From JANXQG01 sp963719885 (GTDB lineage: Bacteria > Planctomycetota > Planctomycetia > Pirellulales > Thermoguttaceae), in contig CAVRDP010000011.1 in assembly GCA_963719885.1 (NCBI GenBank), positions 124,001 to 188,000 of the forward strand: 64,000 bases of DNA, given 5' to 3'. Positions 30,131-38,911 of the stretch are shown one piece after another. The notes beneath the pieces were generated by a model that saw only the letters and a program-made list of their open reading frames with translations, was not told the origin of the DNA and made no database searches. Position numbers and translations under genes: made by a program. Numbering within the stretch: position 1 is the stretch's first letter; every line of letters begins with the position of its first letter.

Positions 30131-31462
30131 ATGCCGCGCAACGTCACGCGCCGTCAGTTCGTCGAAACCACCGCTGCCCTGGGGATCGGCTATTGGATCG
30201 CCGATCGTGCCGCCGCGGAAAGCAATTCGCCCAATGAGCGGGTGTCCTTCGCCTGCATCGGCCTGGAAGGCAAGGGCCACTCCGACTCCGACGACGCCGG
30301 CCGCTTGGGCGACGTCGTGGCCGTTTGCGATGTCGATGCGAATCATCTGGCCGCGGCCACGAAACGTTTCCCCAAGGCCCGGCAGTTCACCGATTTCCGC
30401 AAGTTGTTCGACGCGATGCACAAGAGCATCGACGCCGTGACGGTGAGCACGCCGGACCACATCCACGCCCTTGCGGCGGCCATGGCCATGCGGCACAGCA
30501 AGCACTGCTTCGTGCAGAAGCCACTCACGCATTCGCTGCACGAGGCCCGCGTGCTGGCCCAACTCGCCCGCGAGAACAAGGTCGCCACGCAGATGGGCAA
30601 CCAGGGGACCGCCGCCAGCAATCTCCGCCGCGAGGCAGCCCTGATCCGCGCGGGCATGCTGGGCCGGGTCAGCGAGGTCCATATCTGGACTGACCGCCCG
30701 ATCTGGCCGCAGGGTCTGGAGCGGCCCGCCCCCGTGCCGCCGCCCGCCCAATTGAGTTGGGACCTCTGGCTCGGTCCCGCGCCGGAGAGGCCTTTCAGCC
30801 GGCTGAGTTCCGGGGGCCCGATCTATCATCCGTTTGCCTGGCGGGGTTGGTGGGATTTCGGCACCGGGGCCCTGGGCGACATCGCCTGCCATGCCGTGAA
30901 CATGACCTTCCGCGCCCTCGATTTGCGGAACCCCGTGACCGTCCAGGCCGAGACCTCGGGCCATAACCGGGACAGTTTCCCCTCCTGGTCGATCATCACC
31001 TACGAGTTCGCGGCCACGGCCGCGCGGCCGGCCCTGAAGCTCTTCTGGTACGATGGCGGCAAGCGGCCCAAAGCAGAACTGTTCGCAGGTCTCCAAGGCC
31101 GTGGGAACGGCTGCCTGGTCATCGGTGACAAGGGGAAAATGCTCTCCGCGGGCGACGGTTCCGAGGGTTTTCAGCTTTCCAAAGATCTTGTCCGGCCCGA
31201 GGTCACCTTCCCCGTATCGCCCGGCCATTTCGAGGAATTCGTCCGCGCCGTTCGCGGCGGCGATCCGGCCTGGTCGAATTTCCCTGAATATGCCGGGCCG
31301 CTCACCGAAACCGTGCTCGTCGGCAATCTGGCCGTGTGGGTGGCGAATTCGCCCGGCAGGGGACCGAAGATCGAGTGGGACGCGGTGAACCAGCGCGCGA
31401 AGAACCACGCGGGGCTGGAGCGGCTGGTGCAACGGGAATATCGCAAGGGCTATACGCTCTAG
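30131..31462 (+). CDS. Tat-exported Gfo/Idh/MocA family oxidoreductase
   Basis: 443 residues. The N-terminus carries a twin-arginine motif (TRRQFVETTAALGIG), pointing to export of a folded, cofactor-bearing enzyme. The Rossmann region DVVAVCDVDANHL and the substrate-domain motif are present; the usual EKP is QKP here (HCFVQKPLTHS). WWDFGTGALGDIACHAVN is the conserved His/Asp segment. Planctomycetes have dozens of such secreted NAD(P)-dependent sugar-type dehydrogenases; substrate unknown. Intact. Confidence 0.93.
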   Translation: MPRNVTRRQFVETTAALGIGYWIADRAAAESNSPNERVSFACIGLEGKGHSDSDDAGRLGDVVAVCDVDANHLAAATKRFPKARQFTDFRKLFDAMHKSIDAVTVSTPDHIHALAAAMAMRHSKHCFVQKPLTHSLHEARVLAQLARENKVATQMGNQGTAASNLRREAALIRAGMLGRVSEVHIWTDRPIWPQGLERPAPVPPPAQLSWDLWLGPAPERPFSRLSSGGPIYHPFAWRGWWDFGTGALGDIACHAVNMTFRALDLRNPVTVQAETSGHNRDSFPSWSIITYEFAATAARPALKLFWYDGGKRPKAELFAGLQGRGNGCLVIGDKGKMLSAGDGSEGFQLSKDLVRPEVTFPVSPGHFEEFVRAVRGGDPAWSNFPEYAGPLTETVLVGNLAVWVANSPGRGPKIEWDAVNQRAKNHAGLERLVQREYRKGYTL

Positions 31463-31485
31463 GAGTACTCGTTACCAAGAGGGCA

Positions 31486-32076
31486 TTATCGCCCGAACTG
31501 TGATTCATCCAATCGCGGCGAACATGTTCCCGGTGGCCAGCATTCTTGTGGACTGCGAGCAATAATACGCGACGATAACCATGCGGATAATGGAATGGCC
31601 GCAAACAGACCACCAAACAACACGCTAAGAATAAGTGCGACCTCAACCGTGGTTGCCGGCGCATTGGCATTTCGTTCCAACGTTGTTACGGTCAGGACAA
31701 TTCCCTCGGCGACTAGGAGTGCAAATATTATGGCGGTGGCCACGACAATGGTGCCGAGATTTATTGTTTCACGCCGTGATGGGCCAATTTGTGATGCCAG
31801 GGAAAGATCGCCATGCACGGCAGTACGCAGGTCCGTTCGGATGTAGACGCGGACCTTACACACGAGGGCAGCAAATACTGCGGCAATGCCGATCAAAGAA
31901 TTCAGTACCAGGCCTGCAAGAAACGCAAGGAACGTAGCCATAAGTTCTTTATCATCCGGCTGAATGCCGAAGTTCTTGGCAACGAAAGCGAAAATAAAGA
32001 CCGTGGCCAGCGCAGCCGCCGCAGCCTTCCAGCCTTCCAGCATGCCGCAGCCAGATAGAAAGCGAAACAAGTCCAT
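31486..32076 (-). CDS. Hypothetical membrane protein
   Basis: 196 residues if started at ATG 32076 (MDLFRFLSGCGMLEG); the frame is open further up. Four hydrophobic segments are visible: AAAAALATVFIFAFVA, TFLAFLAGLVLNSLIGIAAV, INLGTIVVATAIIFALLVAE and EVALILSVLFGGLFAAIPL. No family recognised. It may be the C-terminal part of the gene beginning at 32288 if a frameshift separates them. Confidence 0.45.
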   Translation of the reverse strand: MDLFRFLSGCGMLEGWKAAAAALATVFIFAFVAKNFGIQPDDKELMATFLAFLAGLVLNSLIGIAAVFAALVCKVRVYIRTDLRTAVHGDLSLASQIGPSRRETINLGTIVVATAIIFALLVAEGIVLTVTTLERNANAPATTVEVALILSVLFGGLFAAIPLSAWLSSRIIARSPQECWPPGTCSPRLDESQFGR

Positions 32077-32288
32077 GCGCGCGATCGCACGGGGTCTGCG
32101 CGGATAATCCACAACCCGGCGTGAAATGTTCGCCAGCCGCCGTGGAGCCAAGGTAACAGCGCTGCGAGCAACGGGTGGCGAGTAAAGCAATAAACAATCG
32201 CTGCGGCTACTAACGTCAACACACCCAGCAGCCAGCCGAAATTGTTGGGCCGCGTTTTTTTGTCGCTGAACAACCGTTCGTCATGCAT
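31902..32288 (-). CDS. Short membrane ORF, possibly N-terminal part of the downstream gene
   Basis: The frame starts ERLFSDKKTRPNNFGWLLG and has one clear transmembrane segment (GVLTLVAAAIVYCF), resembling SxtJ-type small membrane proteins. After about residue 60 it overlaps the other minus-strand frame and loses protein character. Either a small gene or a frameshifted first exon-like piece of the neighbour. Confidence 0.35.
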   Translation of the reverse strand: MHDERLFSDKKTRPNNFGWLLGVLTLVAAAIVYCFTRHPLLAALLPWLHGGWRTFHAGLWIIRADPVRSRAWTCFAFYLAAACWKAGRLRRLRWPRSLFSLSLPRTSAFSRMIKNLWLRSLRFLQAWY

Positions 32289-32308
32289 GATGGTGCCGCC
32301 CGATCGCC

Positions 32309-32978
32309 TTATTTCATATCCAGCAGCTCGAACACCGTCCGCGCGATCGCCTGCGGATCACGAATGATAGCCCAGGCAAGCCCGAGGACCAATACGTTGC
32401 CGACGCTGAGCAACATCAGGCCGCTGGGATTCCACGGCACTTCGACGCCCCGCAAGGCCGCGGACAGTTCAACCTCCAGCCGCGACCAGCCCTGGTAATC
32501 CTGCTTCGGGCCGGAAGAGACGAGCGACACGTTCCGCATCCAGCCGAAGGTCTCCAGGTGCAGTTGCACGCCGAGCCCCGGCAAGTACAGGCAGTCGCCG
32601 GCCCAGCGGGCGTTCGGCGTCCATCCGCTCGACCACTTCGGCCAGAATGGGGCGAAACTGATCAGCCGAGATGTTGTAAATGATCAGCCGCGGCCGCATT
32701 ACGAGAAGCACCATGATCAGGCAGATTGCCATCAGCCCGACGAACATCAGCCAAATATACTTGGTGCCCGCTGGCCCGAAATGGGCCGCGATGCTTTCGG
32801 GAAACAAAAGGGAGATCGGCCCGACGAAGACCAGCCCGGAGACAGCCAATCCCAGCGCGGCCGCGTCGCGTCCACCGGAGACGACCAGCGGCCGCCGCGC
32901 AAGATTGATCACGCCCAGCAGCACCATGTATATGGCGACCGGCCCCAAGGCCAGGCATTGATGAAAGGGTTTCATCAA
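32309..32978 (-). pseudogene. Hypothetical planctomycete membrane protein, one frameshift
   Basis: The first part (LGPVAIYMVLLGVINLARRP, then two more hydrophobic stretches and RPRLIIYNISADQFRPIL) breaks near 32608 after RMDAER. The second part resumes in another frame as WAGDCLYLPGLGVQLHLET and continues to FELLDMK at 32309, with a last transmembrane helix. Total about 222 residues. I recall unnamed planctomycete proteins with this whole sequence plan; function unknown. Confidence 0.65.
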
Positions 32979-33047
32979 CCCAGCTTAACATGGAAGCGAA
33001 GGGAAGGGAACGAGGAGCAGGAAATCCGAAATCCCAGTACATTGAGG

Positions 33048-33112
33048 CCACGGATGAAACACGGATGAAACACGGATTGGCAATCCGTGTTTGATCTGTG
33101 TTCAATCCGTGG
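33048..33112. repeat. Intergenic inverted repeat (CCACGGATGAAACACGG type)
   Basis: CCACGGATGAAACACGG, a second ATGAAACACGGATT and then AATCCGTGTTTGATC with TTCAATCCGTGG form a long imperfect hairpin between two minus-strand genes. It may terminate transcription of the acyltransferase gene, though no T-run follows. Confidence 0.55.
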
Positions 33113-33152
33113 CTAAGTTCTTGCATCTCTTTGGTTCCGATTCTGCTCTTTC

Positions 33153-34073
33153 TCAGGCTGCCTTTTTCGTCGGGCGCTTCTTCCGCGTATCCTTCCAGCG
33201 GCGGTGGACCCACCAGTATTGTTCCGGAGCCGTGCGAATGGCTTGCTCCAAGCGACTCGTATACCATTGGGTCATGTCGCGGACCGTGCCGACGTCGTTG
33301 CCAGCGTCGCGGGGATCGGTCATGGCTTCGGTGACCATTTCGAATTGCATTGGTTCGCCCAGCCGCGGCGCATAGCAGACCGCGACCGGGGCGTCGTGCT
33401 CCAGGGCCAGAAGCGCGATCGCCTTGTAGGCCGAGGCCGGCCGGCCGAAGAACTCGACCCAGCAGCCTTTTTCGCCCGCATACTGATCGGCAAGGAAGGC
33501 CATGGTGCCGCCGCTGGTCAGCACGCGTTCGATCTGATCGTAACCGCCGTTTTTCGGGATCAGGTGCTGGCCGGTCGCTGCGCGGAAGCTGGCCAGGTAA
33601 TGATCGAGATAGGCGTTGTCGAGATTTCGCGCCACGGTGAACGTGGGAAAACCGAGGATTCCCAGGGCGTAGCCGCCGAGTTCGAAATTGCCGAAATGGC
33701 CCGTGACGACGATCACCGGGCGGTCGCTGATCAAGTGCCGCATGAGCGGGGCCACGTCGCGAAGCTTGATGTATTTCCGCCAGTTGGTCTCGTGGATCTT
33801 CCGCGGTACGTGGGCCACTTCCAACACCAGCAGGAAGAGGTGTTCCCACATCCGCCGGGCCATCATCGTCCGCTCCTCCGGCGAGAGTTCCGGAAAGGCG
33901 TGGGTCAGGTTCTCATCGACCACCTTGGCGCGCATGCGCAGCACGTCGTTCATCAGCCAGGCACACACCCGGGCCAGTTTGCGGCCGGTTTCCAGCGGCA
34001 TGGCCTGGCCGATGCAGATCAGGATGCGGACGACGACGTAGGCGAGGTAGTCGAGGATTTTTCTTGGCGACAT
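33153..34073 (-). CDS. LpxL/HtrB-family lysophospholipid acyltransferase
   Basis: 306 residues. The family attaches acyl chains to lipid A precursors or related lipids at the inner membrane. The catalytic H-x4-D/E motif is HFGNFE. Other family marks are VVDENLTHAFPELSPEER, FLADQYAG and the end WVHRRWK. A single N-terminal hydrophobic anchor is present. It is single in this window, with no other lipid A gene near. Intact, with basic C-terminal tail. Confidence 0.9.
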   Translation of the reverse strand: MSPRKILDYLAYVVVRILICIGQAMPLETGRKLARVCAWLMNDVLRMRAKVVDENLTHAFPELSPEERTMMARRMWEHLFLLVLEVAHVPRKIHETNWRKYIKLRDVAPLMRHLISDRPVIVVTGHFGNFELGGYALGILGFPTFTVARNLDNAYLDHYLASFRAATGQHLIPKNGGYDQIERVLTSGGTMAFLADQYAGEKGCWVEFFGRPASAYKAIALLALEHDAPVAVCYAPRLGEPMQFEMVTEAMTDPRDAGNDVGTVRDMTQWYTSRLEQAIRTAPEQYWWVHRRWKDTRKKRPTKKAA

Positions 34074-34232
34074 GGCATGCTCCTTCCGTGCAAGCAGGCA
34101 GATTGGCGCGTATTGTTGCGAAAAAAGGCGATTGGGGGAAGAGGGAACACACCCCCCGGTTCCGATTTCCCTTGATATGCGACGAAATTGGGCAGAATGA
34201 GGCGCCGGAAAGCCTTTTGCCGGCCTAAAACA

Positions 34233-35450
34233 CTACGGTTCGGCGACCAGTTCTTCACTTTCCGCTTTCAGCGGCGGGAAGAGGATTCTCAGCAACGGCG
34301 GGGCCAGGAACGTGGTGACCATGACCATCAGCGTGACGGCGCTGAAGAGGGCCTTGTCGAAGACCTGAATTGTCAGCCCCATCTGGGCGAAGATCAGGCC
34401 GACTTCGCCCCGCGGTATCATGCCCACGCCGATCACCGCCTTCTTGCCATGGAACCAGAAGGGCACATACCCGGCGGCGAACTTCGCCAACACGGCCACA
34501 ACGATCAAGAGCCCCCCAACTTCCAGCATCGTCCAACCGTGGGCATCTTGCGGCGCGAAGGTGCGGACATCGACCGACGCCCCCACGATAACAAAGAAGA
34601 TGGGCACGAAAAAGTGCCCCAGCGGAACAATCGCCTTCTCGATATCGTGGGCCTGCGGCGTGCGGCGGAGCAGCAACCCCGCGGCAAAGGCCCCGAGGAT
34701 CGAGGCCGATCCGGCCATTTCGGCGCCCCAGGCCAGGCCAAAGGCCAGCAAGAGCGCAAAGGTCGTCAGCGTGCCCGGCATGTTGCGACGACTAAGCCAG
34801 CCAGCCAACGGCGGCACGAGGAAATTGCCCACCACGAGCGTGATGATCAGGAAGCCGAACGCTAGGACGGTGATGTAGGCAATCCCGCTGACCGTTGGCG
34901 CTTGTCCTTCGGCCAGTTCGCTGACCACGGTCAGGATGATCAGGCCCAGGATGTCGTCGATCACCGCGGCCCCCAACACGATTTGGCTTTCCGGTTCATG
35001 CAGCCGGCCAAGATCGTTGAGCACGCGGGCGGTAATACCGACGCTCGTGGCGGTCAGGGCAGCGCCGGCCACGATGCAAGTTGTGCTTTCCATGTGGAAG
35101 AAATGGCAGACGAGATATCCGCCGGCAAAGGGCAACACGACGCCGGCAACGGCCACGGCAGTTGACGACGCGCCGGCCTTGAGCAATTGGACCAGGTCGG
35201 TTTCCAGGCCGATCTCGAACAAGAGAATGACCACGCCGACTTCCTGCAGGAAATGAAAGACGGCGTACTGAGGGGCGTCGTGATCGCTAGGGATAAGCCC
35301 CAGGACGGAAGCTCCCAAGAGAACGCCTGCCAGAAGCTCGCCCAGCACCGCCGGTTGGCCGATCCAGCGGGCCGCAGACCCCAGAAGCCGCGCGGCAGCC
35401 AGCACAATGGCCAGGATGCCGAACAGTTGTGCGACGTGATGCGAGTCCAT
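34233..35450 (-). CDS. CPA2-family cation:proton antiporter
   Basis: 405 residues, about 12 transmembrane helices throughout. Family marks are GQPAVLGELLAGVLLG, FEIGLETDLVQL, ALTATSVGITARVL and the acidic pair AAVIDDILGLI, which carries the ion-binding Asp residues of CPA2 antiporters. There is no C-terminal TrkA-N regulatory domain, unlike KefB/KefC. Ion specificity (Na or K) cannot be told. Intact. Confidence 0.93.
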   Translation of the reverse strand: MDSHHVAQLFGILAIVLAAARLLGSAARWIGQPAVLGELLAGVLLGASVLGLIPSDHDAPQYAVFHFLQEVGVVILLFEIGLETDLVQLLKAGASSTAVAVAGVVLPFAGGYLVCHFFHMESTTCIVAGAALTATSVGITARVLNDLGRLHEPESQIVLGAAVIDDILGLIILTVVSELAEGQAPTVSGIAYITVLAFGFLIITLVVGNFLVPPLAGWLSRRNMPGTLTTFALLLAFGLAWGAEMAGSASILGAFAAGLLLRRTPQAHDIEKAIVPLGHFFVPIFFVIVGASVDVRTFAPQDAHGWTMLEVGGLLIVVAVLAKFAAGYVPFWFHGKKAVIGVGMIPRGEVGLIFAQMGLTIQVFDKALFSAVTLMVMVTTFLAPPLLRILFPPLKAESEELVAEP

Positions 35451-35527
35451 GGTCGGTTTCGTGGGGAAATGGCAGTTGCAGGCAATTCTAGCGGTTTTGG
35501 GGAAGAAATTGAAGTGGTTGGCTCATA

Positions 35528-35557
35528 GTAGCAGGCACAGTCCCTGTGCCGTCCGCC
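35528..35557. repeat. 30-bp hairpin repeat copy
   Basis: GTAGCAGGCACAGTCCCTGT followed by GCCGTCCGCC. The stem GGCACAG/CTGTGCC encloses a TCC loop. It lies 82 bases from an oppositely oriented copy that the transposon has split (35640-35653 and 38855-38867). Confidence 0.85.
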
Positions 35558-35666
35558 CATTGTGCATAGAAAAACAGGCTAGCCGGTCCGATCGAAAATT
35601 GCTACCGCTCCGGAATTCGTGCCTGCGGTTTGGCATGCTGGCGGACGGCACACTCCGTGTGGGCCG

Positions 35667-37055
35667 CTAAAAACTTGGTGTAGTGAATGTTTGGGTTTTC
35701 GGACTGTTTTTGTTCCATTGGAAGGCGAGCGCCTGTTGGGCGGGGATCGTTAAGCCGAGGTTTTCGCGGATCCACTTTCCCACGGCGGCAACAGGAACCG
35801 ATGCCAGTGCATTTTGTATTGTGGCCGAAGTTTTCCGCAGAACCGCAGCTCCGATGTTCAGCAGCGATCCCGTCATGCCTCCCTTGCTGTGTGTTCCTTG
35901 AATACGCTTGTACTTGCCCAAGAGCGACTCCAAAACCTCGCTGCTACCCAACAAATGCTGTCCTTTTTTGAGGCCCTTGGCTTGTTCCTCGAGAAACTCC
36001 ACAATCGCTGCTCGCAGGCGGCGACCGCCCGGCGTTCGCGTCAGGGGGAGCAATCGCGTTTTCAATTCCTTCGCGGCGTGACGATGATACCCTTTCCTGC
36101 GGACATAGCCTATCGCTTGCTCGGCGATGGCCAGCAGTTCCGCCCAAGCGGCCAAAGCCGAGCGGTACTCGCAGAGCCACCCCAGTTTCTGTTGCAGTTT
36201 TTTGCGGTCTATCGTCCGCGCGAGAATGTCGTGCGGGTCGTCCAGATAGGCCAACGCGCGACATCCCCAATCGACCAGCGTGTCCAAGTTCATATAACGT
36301 GCCTTGGTCCGCAAGCTGGGCGGAACCAGAAACGCCAGATCCGTCAGCGTGGTCTGCAACTTCGTGCGGTTGGTGCGGGTGACGAAGGATTGCCACGTAG
36401 CGTCGTCGTGGAGTTCCCTCTTGAGAAATATCGCCACTTTGTGCTTGATGTCGAAGGCGTGCGGCACACGGCGCGCCGCGGCCGATTGTTCGCGGAACAA
36501 CGCCATGCCGCTTTTCAACTCCGCACCTTCATCGCTGAGAACCGCCACGGGCACGACGCCCATCTCCTGACGCGTCGCTTGCAGTTGCTCCGCCACCGCG
36601 GCCGCGGTGGACTGCTCCATGGGAACCAGTCTCAGCAGCGACAAATCTTCGTGTTCCAACGGCGCTTCTTTCTGACGCCACGTCGAAAGCCGAACGCCAA
36701 CGATCACCAGGCACTTGTGCGGTCCCAACTGTACCGTGTGATCCATGATCCACACCCAGTCCTTGGCCGCCTCTTTTTTCCGCAGCAGTTCGTAAAGTCC
36801 CAGCCGCATCAGCCACATGCGGCCCGAATTGGCGCAAGGCACCCGCGGCAAGCAAGGAATGTACGGCGCCACCAGTTGCAGCACGCCCGCTGCGGCACGC
36901 TGACTTGTGGCGGCCTTCAACACCAAGTCCGCGAACAGCGATATCAGGGAAGCACCGAACTGATGCCCGGCCACCGGCGTCACGTTCATGGCCGCCGGCG
37001 CGGTGCTCGCGGGTGCAGGGGAAGGCTCAGGTTTCTTTTTGTTTGCGGTCATCAT
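35667..37055 (-). CDS. Putative DDE transposase of the outer transposon
   Basis: 462 residues. A Pro/Ala-rich start precedes the catalytic core. Candidate acidic residues are Asp in WVWIMDHTVQLG, Asp/Glu in AVLSDEGAELKSG, and Glu in LGSSEVLESLLGKYKR, in order as in RNase H-fold transposases. Its C-terminal codons reach into the left terminal repeat of the element, which supports the transposase role. It overlaps the small coiled-coil gene upstream by 29 bases in another frame. No IS family could be named. Confidence 0.7.
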   Translation of the reverse strand: MMTANKKKPEPSPAPASTAPAAMNVTPVAGHQFGASLISLFADLVLKAATSQRAAAGVLQLVAPYIPCLPRVPCANSGRMWLMRLGLYELLRKKEAAKDWVWIMDHTVQLGPHKCLVIVGVRLSTWRQKEAPLEHEDLSLLRLVPMEQSTAAAVAEQLQATRQEMGVVPVAVLSDEGAELKSGMALFREQSAAARRVPHAFDIKHKVAIFLKRELHDDATWQSFVTRTNRTKLQTTLTDLAFLVPPSLRTKARYMNLDTLVDWGCRALAYLDDPHDILARTIDRKKLQQKLGWLCEYRSALAAWAELLAIAEQAIGYVRRKGYHRHAAKELKTRLLPLTRTPGGRRLRAAIVEFLEEQAKGLKKGQHLLGSSEVLESLLGKYKRIQGTHSKGGMTGSLLNIGAAVLRKTSATIQNALASVPVAAVGKWIRENLGLTIPAQQALAFQWNKNSPKTQTFTTPSF

Positions 37056-37290
37056 TCACGACTGCGCTGCCACGCTGGGCCTGGGCTTGCGCTTTCTCTT
37101 TCCAATTCCGGCGACTGGCCTCCAATTCAGCAACACGCTTCTCCAGTCGCCGGATGTGCTGCTTGCGCTCCAGGGCCTTGGTCTTCCACCGATCACGGCT
37201 CTTCTCGAAGAACTCACGCAACTTGTAGGCTGGACTCGAATATGCATTGTCTTCCCTGACGGCTTCCATGAACAACTCCTTTGTGCTCAC
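37027..37290 (-). CDS. Coiled-coil accessory protein of the outer transposon
   Basis: 87 residues, mostly one charged helix (KTKALERKQHIRRLEKRVAEL) that should form a coiled coil. Its end overlaps the start of the transposase gene by 29 bases in a different frame, which suggests translational coupling or a programmed frameshift joining the two. It could supply DNA binding or multimerisation. Confidence 0.6.
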   Translation of the reverse strand: MSTKELFMEAVREDNAYSSPAYKLREFFEKSRDRWKTKALERKQHIRRLEKRVAELEASRRNWKEKAQAQAQRGSAVVNDDRKQKET

Positions 37291-37370
37291 AACTCACAAA
37301 AACCGTAGAAGAACAAAAATCGCCCTAACAACCAAGACCAGTTTTTTGTAATTTTTGCCCTGTTTTTAGT

Positions 37371-38834
37371 GGGTGCTCGCATAAAATGATGTAGACAAAC
37401 GTCGATGAATAGGTTATGCTTCCGTCCTGGAATCCGAAGGATACTCGGATAGTTTACCAAGTATCGGTGCCGTCGCCCAGACAAAGTTGTCGTCGCGGGA
37501 CTTTTCACGGAGGAAATGACATGACCGCACAAATCACTCGCCAAGCTCATAATTCCATCACCATCGAGGTCACCTTGCCGCTGACCGGCTCCATGCTTCG
37601 GGCCGAAGAAGCGATCCAGGATGCGCTTAACGAAGTCGGCCTGCTGGCCACCGAAAAGAATCTCGAGCGGTTCGATACCGATGGAAGTCCCATCCAACTC
37701 GGTTCGGTCCGCATGACCAGCAAGGGGCAGTTCGCTCAAGATTACGAAACGCCTTACGGCAGCGTCTCCGTGCTTCGGCATGTCTATCAAACGTCCGAAG
37801 GGGGCAAAACGTTCTGCCCGCTCGAAGAGAGTGCCCGATTGGTTCTCAACGCCACGCCAAGATTTGCCAAGTTGGTCTCCTACAAATACGCGGAAGCCGG
37901 AGCCGATGCGGTTGTCGCCGATTTATTGGAATGCCAGCATCGAAAGATTTCCAAGCGATACGTCAAGTCGCTGGGCGACATCGTCGGTGCCTATGCCGTT
38001 GCGAAAGAAGAGACCTGGAGCTACGCATTGCCACAGTTCGAGCATCCGTGTGCCTCCATCGCGATCGGCGTTGATGGAACATGCATGCTTTTGCAAGAGG
38101 ACGGGTGGCGGGTGGCGATGACGGGAACGATCGCGTTTTACGACGCCCAAGGGGAACGCCTGCATACGATTTACGCAGGCGCAACCCCAGAGTACGGGAA
38201 AGAAAAGTTCCACGCGAAATTCCAACGCGAGGTGGAGCGCGTGAAGAATGCCTATCCGAACGTGCCGTATATCGGTCTGGGCGACGGCGCGGCAGACAAC
38301 TGGAGCTACCTGAAACCGTTGACGGACCACCAGACATTGGACTTTTACCATGCCAGCGAGTACGTGGGCAAGGCGGCAATGGTGGTGTTCAAGGGAGCGA
38401 AAAAGAAAGCGGAAAGAGAAGCGTGGCTGGAAAACCAGCTTCATCAATTGAAGCACAAGCAGGGAGCGGTGAGTCGTTTGCTTTCGGTCCTGGATGAATT
38501 TCTTTCCACGACGCCGCTGAAAAACGCGGAAGATGCGAAGGCGGTCCTGGCGACGATCACCTACCTCCAAAACCAGAAGGAACGGATGAAATACTCTTAT
38601 TCGGTGCAGCGGAACTGGCCGATCGGCAGCGGCGTGACGGAAGCGGCATGCAAGACCTTGATCAAGCACCGCTTATGCAAATCGGGTTCGCGTTGGAAGG
38701 ACGACGGCGCTCTCGCCGTATTGTCGATACGTGCGCTGCGACTCACCACAGGCCGCTGGGAAGAGTTCTGGCGAAACCTCGACCAATATGGCTGCCCCAC
38801 ACTCCCCGCGTAACATCATCTTATGCGAGCACCC
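37371..38834 (+). mobile_element. ISKra4-family insertion sequence with 8-bp target duplication
   Basis: The left end GGGTGCTCGCATAAAATGATGT-type repeat (37371-37392) is matched by ACATCATCTTATGCGAGCACCC-type sequence (38813-38834), 21 of 22 in reverse complement. Both sides are flanked by TTTTTAGT (37363-37370 and 38835-38842), the target duplication. The element is 1,464 bp with one transposase gene and sits inside the right terminal repeat of the older transposon, so it arrived later. Confidence 0.92.
37521..38813 (+). CDS. ISKra4-family transposase
   Basis: 430 residues from ATG 37521, preceded by GGAGGAA. Recognised as an ISKra4-type transposase by EYGKEKFHAKFQREVERVK, YIGLGDGAADNWSYL, LDFYHASEYVGKAA and the end region WPIGSGVTEAACKTLIKHR. 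Acidic residues in IAIGVDGTCM, LGDGAADNW and the GSGVTEAACK segment are the probable catalytic triad. The frame is intact and the terminal repeats are well preserved, so the element may still be active or inserted recently. Confidence 0.93.
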   Translation: MTAQITRQAHNSITIEVTLPLTGSMLRAEEAIQDALNEVGLLATEKNLERFDTDGSPIQLGSVRMTSKGQFAQDYETPYGSVSVLRHVYQTSEGGKTFCPLEESARLVLNATPRFAKLVSYKYAEAGADAVVADLLECQHRKISKRYVKSLGDIVGAYAVAKEETWSYALPQFEHPCASIAIGVDGTCMLLQEDGWRVAMTGTIAFYDAQGERLHTIYAGATPEYGKEKFHAKFQREVERVKNAYPNVPYIGLGDGAADNWSYLKPLTDHQTLDFYHASEYVGKAAMVVFKGAKKKAEREAWLENQLHQLKHKQGAVSRLLSVLDEFLSTTPLKNAEDAKAVLATITYLQNQKERMKYSYSVQRNWPIGSGVTEAACKTLIKHRLCKSGSRWKDDGALAVLSIRALRLTTGRWEEFWRNLDQYGCPTLPA

Positions 38835-38911
38835 TTTTTAGTGGCCCACACGGAGTGTGCCTGCTACTATGGGCGTTGGTGATTTCGCACAAAACCGTTA
38901 TAGTGCCAGTT

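Larger units (their letters stand above)
35654..38854. mobile_element. Transposon inserted in a hairpin repeat, itself interrupted by ISKra4 element
   Basis: The left end TCCGTGTGGGCCGCTAAAAAC (35654-35674) matches the right end GTTTTTAGT plus GGCCCACACGGA (37362-37370 and 38843-38854) in reverse complement at 20 of 21 positions. The right end is split by the nested element. Outside lie GGCGGACGGCACAC (35640-35653) and GTGTGCCTGCTAC (38855-38867), the two halves of one 30-bp hairpin repeat, so insertion was at the hairpin apex. Without the nested element the transposon is about 1.73 kb. It carries a DDE-like transposase and a coiled-coil protein. No target duplication was found. Family not recognised. 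Confidence 0.8.
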
